Below the pieces are notes generated by a model, which saw nothing but the letters and a program-made list of their open reading frames with translations, searched no databases and was not told the origin of the DNA. From Cryptomeria japonica (Eukaryota; Streptophyta; Pinopsida; Cupressales; Cupressaceae), in NCBI RefSeq assembly GCF_030272615.1, contig NC_081408.1, positions 311,507,118 to 311,567,117 on the forward strand: a stretch of DNA of 60,000 nt. Direction: 5' to 3'. Shown piece after piece: positions 33,665-45,452 of the stretch; positions within the stretch are counted from its first letter, which is position 1, and the number at the start of each line of letters is the position of its first letter. The position numbers and the translations under genes were made by a program.

Positions 33665-35018
33665 CTAAAATCCTTTTTCCACTAACTGACCAACACTCAA
33701 AAGATTAAGCTTTAAACCTTTTACATAATAAACATTGTCAGTATTGTGCTTACCATCCAAAGACATAGTGCCTTTTCCTTTGATTAAATAAGATTTATCA
33801 TCTCCAAACCTTACTATACCTCCATCAATTTCTTGAAAAGATAAGAATTTTATTTTATCACCAGTCCTATTATGTGAGCATCCAGAATCTATAATCCATT
33901 CTTTTTCTTCAATTTTTGATGCCAGTGCGTGTTCTACTGGTTTGACAATAGGTGTTAGTTTCTCTTCCTTTATTACAACAAAATCCCATCCATTATCTTC
34001 TGGATCTTCATCTGAGTCATCTGTAACACCTTCATCTGCATAGTAGCATGACTTATCTATGTTTTTCTTGAATCTATATCTCTGATATTCAGGGTTAGGT
34101 TTATATGATCTTTTTGCTTCTTCCCTTAATCTTGCATGTCTATCAAGACATCTAGATGCCATATTACCAAATTTATTGCAATTAAAATATTTGAAAGGTG
34201 ATTTACCTTCATACTTACTTCCTGTTGGACCTTTAGGCATTTTCCTTGCAAATAGTGCTTCAATTTCTTCAAGTTGTTCATTTTCTCTCCTCATATCTTC
34301 AAGTTCTTTTTCATAAAGTGCTTTCCAATCAGTTTTGTTAGATGATGATGATGATGTTGATGATGATGATGATGCTTTGAAAGTTAAATCAGTGTTTACA
34401 GTAGCAACAGGACCAAATTCCTCAAGTTCAAATGCTGAAAGTTTTCCAACCAAAGTATCTCTAGAAACCGAAGTATTAGACATTGTTCTAATTTTATTAA
34501 TAGTAGTTACTTTCATTTTGTAAGCCGGTGGCAATGCTCTTAAAACTTTAGATACAATTTCATCTTCACTTAAGATCCTCCACAAAATTGTATTCCTAAA
34601 ACAATTTCATTAACTCTTTCCATAAATGCAGAAATTCTTTCATCTTCTTCCATTTTCAAATTTTCATACCTAACCTGGTAACATTCCAATTTTGTAATTT
34701 TGAAAATGGTATCTCCTTCATTTAGTGTCTCCATCTTATCCCAAATAGATTTAGCAATAGATCGGTCTGATAATACCATGATTGCTGATTTGATTATGCA
34801 CTCAAAAGTGCTTCTCTTGCTTATCAATCATTGTCCATGTCCTTAGCCAATGTTGGTGGATGAGGTTGATTCGGAACAGGAGCAACATAACCATTTTTTG
34901 TAATATCCCATATATCTCTTCCAATGCAGTTCTGATGTGTTTCCATTCTAATCTTCCATATGCCATAGTTAGTTCCATCAAGGTTCAGATTGTCCTTCCT
35001 AAAAATATTAGTTGCCAT
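33665..35018 (-). pseudogene. Element G gag and protease
   Basis: Gag starts with the ATG at 35016-35018 (MATNIFRKDNLNLDGTNYGI), a copia UBN2-type capsid, and continues in 34570-34827 (SIWDKMETLNEGDT). The long frame 33665-34585 holds a Ser run encoded by a GAT/CAT-type microsatellite (about 34343-34373), a coiled stretch LEDMRRENEQLEEIEALF, a damaged knuckle FNCNKFGNMASRC (His replaced by Asn) and the protease site WIIDSGCSHNRTGD with the catalytic DSG intact. It ends NLLSVGQLVEKGF at a stop. Overlapping frames show at least one shift near 34580 and one at 34824. Confidence 0.88.
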
Positions 35019-35060
35019 AGGATTTCCTCAAGTTGTTAAGCTTCTGCAAAAAGGGGACTA

Positions 35061-35073
35061 AGCTCTGATACCA
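35061..35073 (-). other. Primer binding site of element G
   Basis: AGCTCTGATACCA, reverse complement of TGGTATCAGAGCT, stands two bases from the LTR start at 35076 and matches the initiator-methionine tRNA end. Confidence 0.92.
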
Positions 35074-35075
35074 AT

Positions 35076-36154
35076 TGTTAGGTCCCGGAAAGGACAACTG
35101 AGAGGGGGGGGGTGAATCAGTTGTTAACCAATTTTTAGTAATTTATAAACCAAATGCAAATTATTCCAACTTAAACTTAATGCTCATAAACCAAAGCTAA
35201 GTGTTAGTAGAACAGTTTAACAGTTATAGCAATATCGATATAACTTAATGCATGAAACAAAAACAAAAACAATATCCACAAAACATAACATAGAGATTTT
35301 GACGTGGAAACCCAGTAAGGAAAAAACCACGGTGGGAAACCTTACCCACAATCAGATGATACTACTACAGATAGTATGTGTATACAAATGGGGTCTACAC
35401 ATGTAGAAAGGCCAACTGCCTAGAGCTCACTGCTCAATCAAAAAATAGGAGCCACACTGACTACACAATTGGATGGTTAAATCCAATGATAATGTACTAC
35501 TCAAAATAGCATCTGCAATGCTGGATTCATTACCCATTAATCTTTAAACATGAGTGTCAAAACACCTTCATAACCTTCCTTCAAACTTCAAATAATGTCT
35601 ACGTGATTCGCACAAGGATCTGCTTATTTTCTCTCTTAATATCCACACTCACTCATGACATGACCACAATCTTCAATAAGATCTTACAATCATATATACA
35701 AAACCTAAGACCAAATGAATAGGTCGGCTCACTAAAGATATTACAATTAAATCAATTACAAATGAGTCTTGATGCGATACACCATGTCGTCTCAATACAT
35801 TTACCATAATAACCAATCAATAAACAATCTCCATGATGTGTCGTACTGATATGGAGTATTGGTCCATAACCTAAACTTATCTGCTGGTAAAGGCAAATTT
35901 GTCAACTCGATTAGCCCAATAAGAAAAACACCAAAACCAAACTTCCAATCCATGTCTTCGACATAATCAAATGATCTCCAAGTTATCATCGTTGCTGGTG
36001 AACAATATAACCTACTGGTGAACCATATACTGGTGACTGTGTATAAGCCACTAACCATACCAGTGAGCCATAATGTAAACCTCCAAGAAGACAAGTGTTG
36101 ACATCAATGACAAAACCAATGCAACACATGACAAAGTCATCCATAATACCAACA
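35076..36154 (-). repeat. Element G 5' LTR
   Basis: It begins TGTTAGGTCCCGGAAAGG, contains AGAGGGGGGGGGTGAATCAG (35101-35120) and GACGTGGAAACCC...GGAAAAAACCACGGTGGGA (about 35302-35335), and ends ATACCAACA. About 1,079 bp. Confidence 0.92.
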
Positions 36155-36415
36155 ATTGCAACTATATCCTTTTCATTATTCTCATATGTTTTGATTTCAT
36201 CTAGAGTTTTAGGACCATTCTGAGCAGTAGTATAGCCAATATTAATGCTTTCCCATATTTCAGTCCATAGTTTCTAAATGATATTCCGTCCTTTTTTTCT
36301 AATAAGAATAATTTATGCCATCAAACTATGGATCCTTGAAGATGTAATCATATGCTATTTTAGATCTTCCTCGAGCAATTAAGATTCTCAAGAGGAATCC
36401 TTTTATCATACTAAT
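36155..36415 (-). pseudogene. Element E gag, part 2, and decayed primer site
   Basis: The reading across the G insertion gives AQNGPKTLDEIKTYENNEKD followed by IVAIVAACLND from the other side, confirming that the gag of E was split. At the right edge TTATCATACTAAT (36403-36415) is a decayed PBS directly before the E LTR at 36416. Confidence 0.7.
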
Positions 36416-36517
36416 TGCTGAACACACCACAAGACTTAGGGAGGGTGAAACATTCTGAACCTTAATTTATGATCTTATAAACTTTAAAATACAACTATAT
36501 AATTATTGCAATAATAA
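36416..36517 (-). repeat. Element E 5' LTR, left part
   Basis: It starts TGCTGAACACACCACAAG and aligns with 19306-19405. H begins at 36518. Confidence 0.85.
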
Positions 36518-37571
36518 TGTTAGGACCCGGAGGCAACTACGAGGGAGGGGGGGTCAATCAGTTGTCTATTAATTTAAAACCCAAAACAAACTTATCCAAA
36601 CTTAGTGCGTTAATGCCGGTAGACAATTTAGTAGTTAATAATAGTACCGGTAAAGTTTAATGAATGAAAAAGAAAGACAAATAACATACACAGCACATAA
36701 CATAGTTATTTGTATGTGGAAACCCTGTAAAGGGAAAAACCACGATGGGAAACCTTACCCACAATAAAATGATACTACTATAGATAGTATGTGTATACAA
36801 ATGGGGTCTGCACATGCAGAAAGGCCAACTACCTAGAGCTCACTGCTCAATCACAAAATGGGAGTCACACTTACTACAATTGGATGGTTAAATCCAATGA
36901 TAATGTACTGCTGAAAATATCATCTTCATATGCTAGATTCACTAGTTAAGCTCAGATTATCTTCCTCATACCTTCCTTGAATCTTCAAATGTTGTCTGTG
37001 TGTATAGCTCTGCTTATATTTGTGTATACCTTATTACAATCCTTTTCACACTCTTCTACTACATAATCTCATAAATGAGATCTTACATATATACCAAAAC
37101 CTAAGACCAAATGTGTAGGTCAGCTCACTAAGATATTACAATAAAATTAATTACAAATGAATCAATATGCGATGCATGATGTCGGCTCAATGCATTTACA
37201 ACAATAACAAATCATCTCCATAACATGTCATGCTGATCTAGAATAGATAATGCTTGTCGGTCCATAACCTAGACCTATTTGCCAGTAACAACAAATATGC
37301 AAACTCGGTTGTATCAATAATCAAATCACCAAAAAAAACTATCCAAACAATGTCTTTGACATAGCCAAATAATCTCCAGATGATAACAGATCATCCTCAA
37401 TGCCGGTGAATAATATAACCTGTTGGTGAACCAGATACTGATGACTGTGCATAAGTCACTGAACATGCCGGTGAACATAACCAAAGATCTCCACAAGGAT
37501 AAGTGTTCTCAAGTGTTGACAAGTGTTGACATCAATGACAAAACCAATGCAACACATCCATAATACCAAAA
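36518..37571 (-). repeat. Element H 3' LTR
   Basis: It begins TGTTAGGACCCGGAGGC and ends ATACCAAAA, where CCAACA is expected. It carries GAGGGAGGGGGGGTCAATCA (36541-36560) and the GTGGAAACCC...GGAAAAACCACGATGGGA block. It aligns to 42176-43205; the right copy has extra sequence near 42280. Confidence 0.93.
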
Positions 37572-37584
37572 ATCTCCCCCTTTG
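37572..37584 (-). other. Polypurine tract of element H
   Basis: ATCTCCCCCTTTGGCATTGA follows the LTR. A second copy, ATCTCCCCCTTTGACATCA, lies about 190 bp further in (37768-37786). Confidence 0.88.
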
Positions 37585-37962
37585 GCATTGATGGCAACAC
37601 AAGATGGAAAAACTATCTAAGTGCCGAAGCAAAAATGCCAAAAACCAAAAACCAACAATCTCCCAAAGAGATCTTTAACCAGAGATCAAAATACAAATAC
37701 AAAGAGTGACAATCTCTCCCCAATGAATAATCTCTCCCCAAAAGATAATGTGTTTTTCTATAGATATATCTCCCCCTTTGACATCAAATGCTAAAGAAAA
37801 TACAAAACCAAATATAATCAATGCATAGAACTTGTTACAAATACCAATTGTTATAATCAAATTTATTCAATCTACTCCCCTTAGAAGTATCTCTCCTTCA
37901 TCAAAGCTGGAAAAAAAGATTTCTTTGTTAATTCTGTCAGTCTAATGACATGCTCCAGCTGT

Positions 37963-38540
37963 CTAAGTTTCTACCAATGAGGGTATAACTCCAAGTTGTT
38001 CTCTTAGATATTCAAAAGTTTCCTTAGGCAAAGGCTTAGTAAAGATATCTGCAATCTTCTCTTTAGTATTCACATAAACCAATTTCACTTCTTTTGCTTC
38101 AACATTCTCTTTTAGAAAATTGAATTTGATAGAAACATGTTTAGTTTTAGAGTGAAATACCGAATTCTTTGATATATCAATTGCTGCCATATTATCACAG
38201 TAAATGATTATAGGTTCTTTGCATTTTACCTTTATGTCCTTCAACATTTGCTTAATCCATAATACCTGAGTATAATTAGTTGCTGCTGCAACATATTCTG
38301 ATTCTGCTATTGATAGTGATGTACAACTTTGTTTCTTGCTCAACCATGAAATTAGTCTACTACCAAGAAAAAATGCTCTGCCGGTGGTGCTTTTTCTATC
38401 ATCTACATCTCTTGCCCAATTTGCATCTGTGTATGCACATAAATTAAAGTTTTCATCTTTAGGATACCATAAACCAAGATTTCTTGTGCCTTGTAGGTAC
38501 TGGAAAATCCTTTTCACTACTGATTCATGATTTTCCTTAG
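37963..38540 (-). pseudogene. Element H RNase H
   Basis: It is an open frame of 184 codons with RNase H landmarks: LCAYTDANWARDVDDRKSTT (first Asp), SLSIAESEYVAAA (Glu), IIYCDNMAAIDISKN (Asp), KHVSIKFNFLKE and IADIFTKPLPKETF. It would remove RNA from the RNA-DNA hybrid during copying. The domain itself has no stop, though the pol register is broken just upstream at 38548. It ends at a natural stop at 37963, about 390 bp before the LTR. Confidence 0.93.
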
Positions 38541-38547
38541 GATTACT

Positions 38548-39700
38548 CTAAAATCTTGAAACAATACATACTGCATTCATAATATTAGGTCTTGTTTGTG
38601 TCAAATACAGTAAACCTCCTATCATAGACTTGCATCTTATCGGATTAATAGGTTCTGATTCATTCTTCCATGATAGTTTATCAATTCTAGTCATAGGTGT
38701 ACTTACCAGTTTAGAGTTTTCCATGCCAAATTTCTTAAGTAATTCTTTCAAGTACTTTGATTGATTTATGAATATACCTTTATCAGTCTATGAAATCTTC
38801 AATCCTAAAAAGAATTTTATCTCCCCAATCATAGACATTTCAAATTCTTCCTACATCTTATTAGAAAAGTCTTTACACAATCCATCTTCTCCTCCAAAAA
38901 TTATATCATCAACAAAAACTTCAATAACCAAGATGTCATCATTAGTCACTTTGTAATATAAGTTGTTGTTAGCATTACCTTTAGTGTAACCAAGCTTCAA
39001 AAGATATTTGTCTAATATAGCATACCAAGCTCTAGGAGCTTGCTTTAATCCATATAAAGCTTTCCTTAACCTGCAAACTATATCTTTGTCATCTGTCAAA
39101 GAAAATCCATCAGGTTGTTCAATGTAAACTTCCTCTTTAAGATCACCATTCAGAAATGCACATTTAACATCCATTTGATATACTTTATAGTTCTTGTGTG
39201 CTGCAAAAGCTAAGAATAATATGACTACCTCAATTCTAGCTACTGGTGCAAAGGTTTCATTATAATCAATTCCTTCTTTCTGTGAATATCCCTTACACAC
39301 TAATCTTGCTTTGTTTCTGATTACCTTACCATCTTCATTAAGTTTATTTCTGAATACCTGTTTAGTTCCAATTACATTTTTGTTTTTAGGTCGGGGAACC
39401 AATGTCCATGTGTTATTCTTTTCCATTTGTCCCAATTCATCTTCCATAGCCTTAATCCAATGTTTATCTTCACATGCCTCATTAATAGTTGCTGGTTCAA
39501 TTTGAGAAATTAGACATACCTCTTCATTTTCCAGTCTTACTCTAGTCATAACTCCTTGATACTTATTCGCAATTATCTGACTTTCAAAATGATTCAATCT
39601 TACATACTTGGGTATATTCACTTGTTGTTGTTCTTCAGTCACTGTGGAATTATCAAATGATGCCGGTGTGACTAGATCAACATTCTATACCGGTGTACTC
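38548..39700 (-). pseudogene. Element H reverse transcriptase
   Basis: 38851-39642 reads [53 protein letters not shown] and [11 protein letters not shown], and reaches the catalytic [13 protein letters not shown] (about 38905). A stop at 38851 and another near 38796 break the next part, which resumes at 38751 with ELLKKFGMENSKLVSTPM and GLLYLTQTRPNIMNAVCI. The active site is FVDD, a variant of the usual YVDD and shared with B. It would synthesise the cDNA. Only stop codons disable it. Confidence 0.93.
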
Positions 39701-40990
39701 ATAGTAGGTTCATTTGATATTATCTCTATTGCTGGTTCAGAGCCCATGTGCCTTGAATTACCTCTAAACTATTCATCAATCTTCACATTTGCACTTTCAA
39801 TGATTTTTTGTAATCTCTTATTAAAACATCTATATGCCTTTCTCTTAGATGAATAACCAAGAAATATTCCTTCATCACTTCTAGGATCAAATTTGCCAAT
39901 ATAATCATCTCTCCTAATATAACATTTGCTTCCAAATATTTTGAAATATTTAAGAGTAGGAGTATTACCAAACCATAGTTCATGAGGGGTCTTACCGGTT
40001 TCACCTTTGATGTGAACTCTATTGAATGTATAAATAGTTGTATTGACTACATCTCTCCAATATACACGAGGTAGGTTTGCTTCTGATATCATGGTTCTAG
40101 CTGCATCCAAAATAGTTATGTTCTTCCTTTCCACAACTCCATTTTACTGGGGTGTCCGAGGTGTTGATAATTGTCTTTTGATTCTATTCACTTCATAGAA
40201 TATATTAAATTCCTTAGATGTGAACTCACCTCCTTGATCTGATCTCAAACATTTGATTTTCTTACCAGTTTCATTCTCTACCATTACCTTGAATAGTTTG
40301 AATTTCCCAAAAACTTCTGATTTCACCCTAAGAAAAGTAACCCAACACATTCTAGAATAATCATCAATGAATAGCATAAAATATCTATCTCCTTGTAAAC
40401 TTCTAGTTCTTGCTGGACCACATAAATCAGTATGAATTAAGTCAAGAACATTATTGGATTTTTCTGAAATACTATTAAAAGGTGCTCTAACTTTCTTTCC
40501 AAATTGACATTCCTTACATATTGGATTGTGAGGTTTAACAATTTTATGTAAATCCCTTACTGCCTTAGTTGTACTGATTTTCACAATGCAATCAAAATTT
40601 ACATGACACATTCTCTTATGCCATAACCAACTTTCATCAATATGTGCAATCAAGCATGTCTTCTCATTGTTATTCAAATGAAAAATATTACCTCTAGTCT
40701 GATTACCGGTTGCAATTTCAAAACTAGTTCTATTCATGATTTTGCATTTACCATTCTTGAATCGTAATTGAAATCCCTTTTCAACTAATTGACCAACACT
40801 CAAAATATTATGCTTCAAACCTTCAACATAGTAAACATTTTTAGTATTGTGTTTATCATCAAAAGTTATAGTCCCTTTTCCTCTAATCAAACAAGCTTTG
40901 TCATCTCCAAATCTTACTAGACCTCCATTGTATTCATGAAAGGTTAAGAATTTACTCTTATCACTAGTCATATGATGTGAACATCCGAAA
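39701..40990 (-). pseudogene. Element H integrase and pre-integrase
   Basis: 40144-40971 contains the protease tail (VRFGDDKACLIRGKGTITF), the HHCC module (WLWHKRMCHVNFDC, PHNPICKECQFGKKV), DLIHTDLCGP (first Asp), MLFIDDYSRMCWVTFLRVKS, and KIKCLRSDQGGEF (second Asp). A TAA at 40144 falls where QQNG is expected. NGVVERKNITILDAARTM with the catalytic Glu follows in the same register (40134 leftwards), then FGSKCYIRRD and KIIESANVKIDE. Two more stops lie at 39769 and about 39688. All three catalytic residues are present. Confidence 0.92.
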
Positions 40991-42118
40991 TCAATGATCC
41001 ATTCATCCTTTTCTTCAATTTTAGCTGCCAGGGCCTACTCTACTAGTTGAAAACTAGGTGCCAGTTGATCTTCTGTTATTGCAACAAAATCCCATCCATT
41101 ATCTGTCAGTTCCTCATCAGAATCATCAGTAACTTCTTCATCAACATAGTAACATGATTTGTCTCTATTCTTCTTAAATATGTATCTTTGATATTCAAGG
41201 TTAGGCTTATATGTCTTTTAGCTTCTTCTTTCAATCTTGCATGTCTATCAGGACACCTAGATGCCATATGACCAATTTTATTGCAGTTAAAACATTTAAA
41301 TGGTGTTTTACCTTCATACTTACTTCCAACTGGACCTTTAGGCATTTTCCTTGCAAATAGTGCCTCAAGCTCTTCAAGTTCTTCATTCGCTCTTCTGATT
41401 TCTTCAAGTTCTCTAGCATAGAGTGTTTTCCAATCAGATTTTTCAGATGATGATGATGATGCTACAGATGATGAAGCTTTGAAATCCAAATCTATCCTAA
41501 TTGTAGCAATAGGACCGAATTCCTCAAGTTCAAAAGCTGAAAGTTTTCAAACCAAAGTAGCTCTAGATACTGATGCATTAGGCATTGTTCTCAATTCATT
41601 AATAACAGTTACTTTCATTTTGTATGCCGATGGCAAAGCTCTTAAAAATTTAGATACTAATCTTCACTTAAGGATCCTCCACAACATTGTATACCCAAGA
41701 TAACTTGATTAACTCTTTCCAGAAAAGAAGAAATCCTTTCATCGTCTTCCATTTTTAGATTTTTATACCTGACCCGGAAGCATTCCAGTTTTGCAATTTT
41801 GATAGTGGTATCACCTTCATTCAATGTCTCCAATTTATCCCAAATAGCTTTAGCAGTAGATTAGTTTGATAATTCCATGATTTGCTAATCTGACAATATG
41901 ATCAAAAGTGCTTCTCTTGCTTTGCAATCATTTTCTTCATGTTTAGCCAAGGTTGGTGGATTAGGTTGACCTTGATTAGGAGAAACATAGCCATTCTTTG
42001 TAACATCCCATATGTCTTTTCCAATGCAATTCAAATGAGTCTCCATTCTGATCTTCCATATACCATAGTTAGTTCCATCAAGCTTCGGACTGTCCTTCCT
42101 GAAATAGTTAGTAGACAT
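40991..42118 (-). pseudogene. Element H gag and protease site
   Basis: The start ATG at 42116-42118 gives MSTNYFRKDSPKLDGTNYGI, the UBN2-type capsid, ending at a stop at 41885. Later pieces read AIWDKLETLNEGDT and NLKMEDDERISSFLERVNQ. 41106-41489 holds a Ser run, the stretch LEEIRRANEELEELEALFAR, and an intact knuckle CFNCNKIGHMASRC (CX2CX4HX4C). The protease site near 40985 reads WIIDFGCSHHMTSD, with Gly-Ser changed (DSGC to DFGC). At least two frameshifts occur between 42118 and 40990. Confidence 0.88.
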
Positions 42119-42160
42119 AGGATCTCCTCAAGTTGTTAAACTTCTACAAAAAGAGGACTT

Positions 42161-42173
42161 AGCTCTCATACCA
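42161..42173 (-). other. Primer binding site of element H
   Basis: AGCTCTCATACCA is the reverse complement of TGGTATGAGAGCT, one mismatch from the initiator-methionine tRNA site; the LTR starts at 42176. Confidence 0.88.
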
Positions 42174-42175
42174 AT

Positions 42176-43205
42176 TGTTAGGACCCAAAGGCAACTGAGA
42201 GGGGGGGGGGTGAATCAGTTGTCTATTAATTTAAAACCCAAAACAAACTTATCCATACTTAGTGCATAATACCGGTAAACCAAACTTTAATGTTGGTAGA
42301 TAGTTTAGCATTTAATAACAATACCGGTAAAGTTTAATGCATGAAACATAAAGACAAATAACATACACAACACATAACACAATTATTTGTATGTGGAAAC
42401 CTTGTAAAGGGAAAAACCATGGTGGGAAACCTTACCCACAATCAGATGATACTACTATAGATAGTATGTGTGTACAAATGGGGTCTGCACATGTAGAAAG
42501 GCCAACTACCTAGAGCTCACTGCTCAATCAAAAAATGGGAGTCACACTGACTACAATTGGATGGTTAAATCCAATAATAATGTACTACTCAAAATAGCAT
42601 CTTCATATGCTAGATTCAGTACTGGGTAAGCTCAGATTATCTTCCTCATACCTTCCTTGAATCTTCAAATGATGTCTACGTGTATAGCTCTTCTTATATT
42701 CACATATACATTATTACAATCCTTTTCACACTCTTCTACTACATAATCTAATAACTGAGATCTTACATATATACCAAAACCTAAGACAAAATGTGTAGGT
42801 CATCTCACTAAGATATTACAATAAAATCATTTACAACAATAACAAATCATCTGCATAACGTGTCGTACTGATCTAGAATAGATAATGCTTATCAGTCCAT
42901 AACCTAGACCTATTTGCCGGTAACAACAAATATGAAAACTTGATTGTATCAATAATCAAATCACCAAAACCAAGTGTCCAAACAATGTCTTCAACATAAC
43001 CAAGTATCCCTAGATGATAACAAATCATCCTCAGTGTCGGTGAATAATATAACCTACCGGTGAACCAGATATTGGTGAGTGTGCATAAGTCACTGAACAT
43101 GCCAGTGAACATAACCAAAGATCTCCACAAGGATAAGTGTTCTCAAGTGTTGACAAGTGTTGACATCAATGACAAAACCAATGCAACACATCCATAATAA
43201 CAACA
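42176..43205 (-). repeat. Element H 5' LTR
   Basis: It begins TGTTAGGACCCAAAGGC, with the longest G tract of the set (42191-42210), and ends ATAATAACAACA. It aligns with 36518-37571 apart from a few indels; about 50 bp found at 37150-37200 is missing here near 42820. Confidence 0.93.
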
Positions 43206-43210
43206 AATAA

Positions 43211-44127
43211 ATCATGAAAAAAAAAAGAGAAAAACAAACACATGAACAATAGATTTACATGGAAAACCCTAAGTAGGAAAAGACCATGGCTAGAATCACA
43301 ATCACATTATAATATAATTTATTACAATGTTGCCTCCAAAACTTACTGCCCTTGAGAGGAATTGCAAAACTAAGGCACACAACCTTAGGGCAAGATACAA
43401 AAAGCTGCCATGAGACTCATTGTCTTTCGATAGAGAAAGAAACTTAGAATTTGAAATGAGAAAGATCTCATGATCATGAAATTATTATTAAATCACTATG
43501 TCAACTGATCAATATCATGGAAAACACATTTAACTTAAAATAGTATCTCAGAATATTATCACATTGAAGATATCATCATCATAGCTCTTCATAGTTGTCT
43601 TTCATAGATCTCCTACACCAAATTCACTTTCAAATTATTCACACTTTTTGTACATCAATTCACACACATTCCATACCTTCAATCACACATATGTACTCCT
43701 TTATATACAAGATTAATTATTAAAACCCTTGACTAGGTCAACCATAGACAAAAGACACATTAATATGGAAATTTGGCCACCTAGACCAAAACTATCCATT
43801 CTGGTCCACTCTAGGAGATAGAGAGGACTCAAATACATCACAACGCATTCTTTATGGATGATTCTAATTAACCACACATGCTAACATATCCTCTAAGGTT
43901 GACATCAAATGAATCATGTAGATAAACATTAGTGCACATTAACCAATTAACCCCAAAACTATCCTCCAATACAAAATAACATAATGCAGATCTCCACATG
44001 CCATGATGAGACACAAAAACACTAACCAAAATCATTCTCCAAAGAAAACAAAAACCAAATTAATATGATCCAAGTAAGATAAGCCAATTGGACCAACTTG
44101 AATACAACACAACTAAGCATGCTAAAT
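43211..44127 (-). repeat. Element E 5' LTR, right part, truncated
   Basis: It resumes the E LTR after H and aligns with 19410-20173 and then 27551-27680, including the uninterrupted F target site near 43990. Homology ends at AACTAAGCATGCTA. About 500 bp of the LTR is missing. Confidence 0.8.
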
Positions 44128-45452
44128 ATAGTGCCTCTCCCTAAGCCATCTAGCTCTTTTGTACAACAATAGATCTCTTTGTTAAAGCTTAGTCTACTTA
44201 ATATTGATTTGATAATATTTTATGATATGCTAACCCTAATTCATGATGTGAGATTGATTATGATATTGTTTGATTGTTTGCGAGTGTCTTTTACTGTCTT
44301 CATGATAGGGACGATGACACATCACTCATTGTGAGAAGGATGTGCCATTGTGATTCTCTATCACTTGCCTATAAGATATATTATATATGTTGTATCATGG
44401 ATTTGTGGATGCAAGATTTTCATGTACCAAACATCGACTCCACCTAGCTTCATAGGTCTAAGTGTGTCTTATCCCATTGGCAAGTTGATCAGAGATGACA
44501 TGAAAACCCATTCTACACTCTAGGTTTAAGATTGATTACCCTTTTCAGTCTTTGTGTGAGTAGTTGTTCAATGTCGAGTGATTTCTTGAGTTGCCCTTTG
44601 TTATCTTGCATGGCGTATTGTGTTTATTGTTTGATTTAATTATTATTAATTAATTAATTGAGTTATATAGTTTAATAACGTTAAATTAAATTAACAAACT
44701 TATATATTTATAATAAAATAAATATATATAGTTGATAATAATAAGATAAATAATTAATTGAGGAGTTATATTGGATAAATGATTTTATATCACATTATTA
44801 ATTTGGAATTAATATTATCATTTAGTAAGAAAATGCTTTATTATTAATTAGAGTATTTATTTATATAAATAGCGTTTGATTTATTATTGTGGCTTTAATT
44901 TATTATAGCCTTGGTTTATTTATTTATTTATTGGGGTTTATATTTAATAGGTGATTTTATATTATTGATTTATGATCATTGAATAAATATTATATATTAA
45001 TTTGGGTACTTGTTTATACACCCTTGGCTATTTTGTTGATGGGATTTTATAGTTAATTGTGCATGTGAGTATTATTATTATTTCTCTTTTTACACTTTAG
45101 GGTAATTAATATATTCTTTCTATTTACCCTCTTATTCTATTGGCTAAATTATTGGGTAAGTTAATTAAATAATATCTTATTATTGGGTAAGTTTTTGAGA
45201 TGGGTTGATTAAATATTATTCTACCTACCCTTTCGTGTGATTGGTTGAGTTATTGGGTATGTAAATTAACTATTATTTTATCTTTTTCTACCTTGGATTT
45301 TGTTATGGGTTGGTAAGAAATATTATTTTTTCTATTATTTTTATTGGTTGACATATTCTATGGTTTTGACCTAGTTTTCTTTTTATTTTCTTTCTTGATA
45401 TTTCACGGGGGTTGGCTTGGGAAGTTATTTTCTACGAATTGGATTTGGGATT
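44128..45452. other. AT-rich interval without recognised features
   Basis: Very AT-rich, with many TTAATTAATTA and TATTTATTTAT runs (44630-45000). No frame or LTR end is seen. The abrupt change at 44128 marks the truncation point of element E. Confidence 0.6.

Larger units (their letters stand above)
32261..36154 (-). mobile_element. Element G, internally deleted minus-strand Ty1/copia
   Basis: The flanks are ATTGT (32256-32260) and ATTGC (36155-36159), a 4/5 target duplication inside E gag. The left LTR (32261 to about 33277) is cut short, and the next base lies in mid-integrase. RNase H, RT, the polypurine tract and about half of integrase are missing. PBS, gag, protease and the right LTR remain. 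It needed another element for reverse transcription if it moved in this form; more likely the deletion came later. Confidence 0.9.
36518..43205 (-). mobile_element. Element H, nearly complete minus-strand Ty1/copia
   Basis: The exact target duplication AATAA (36513-36517, 43206-43210) and the uninterrupted sequence in the other E LTR (about 19408-19420) show a simple insertion. LTRs are 36518-37571 and 42176-43205. All copia domains are present: gag, protease, integrase, RT and RNase H. The pol register from 40971 to 37963 has about six stops and no frameshift. By eye it is less decayed than E and G. Its PBS has one mismatch. The lineage (SIRE-like or Tork-like) I leave open. Confidence 0.95.
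19306..44127 (-). mobile_element. Element E, old minus-strand Ty1/copia, host of F, G and H
   Basis: The left (3') LTR is 19306-20173 plus 27556-28195. A polypurine tract follows at 28196-28208. Pol and gag remnants run 28480-32260 and 36155-36410. The right (5') LTR is 36416-36517 plus 43211 to about 44127. The LTR halves align with each other across the inserted elements, which proves the reconstruction. The right LTR stops matching near 44127, so its outer end is truncated or replaced. All frames are badly broken; it is older than the three elements it hosts. Confidence 0.85.

Noticed and set aside
34343-34373. GAT/CAT microsatellite as an independent repeat
   Set aside because: It codes for the Ser run in the gag of G, and the same run occurs in H (about 41448-41470); it is part of the gene.
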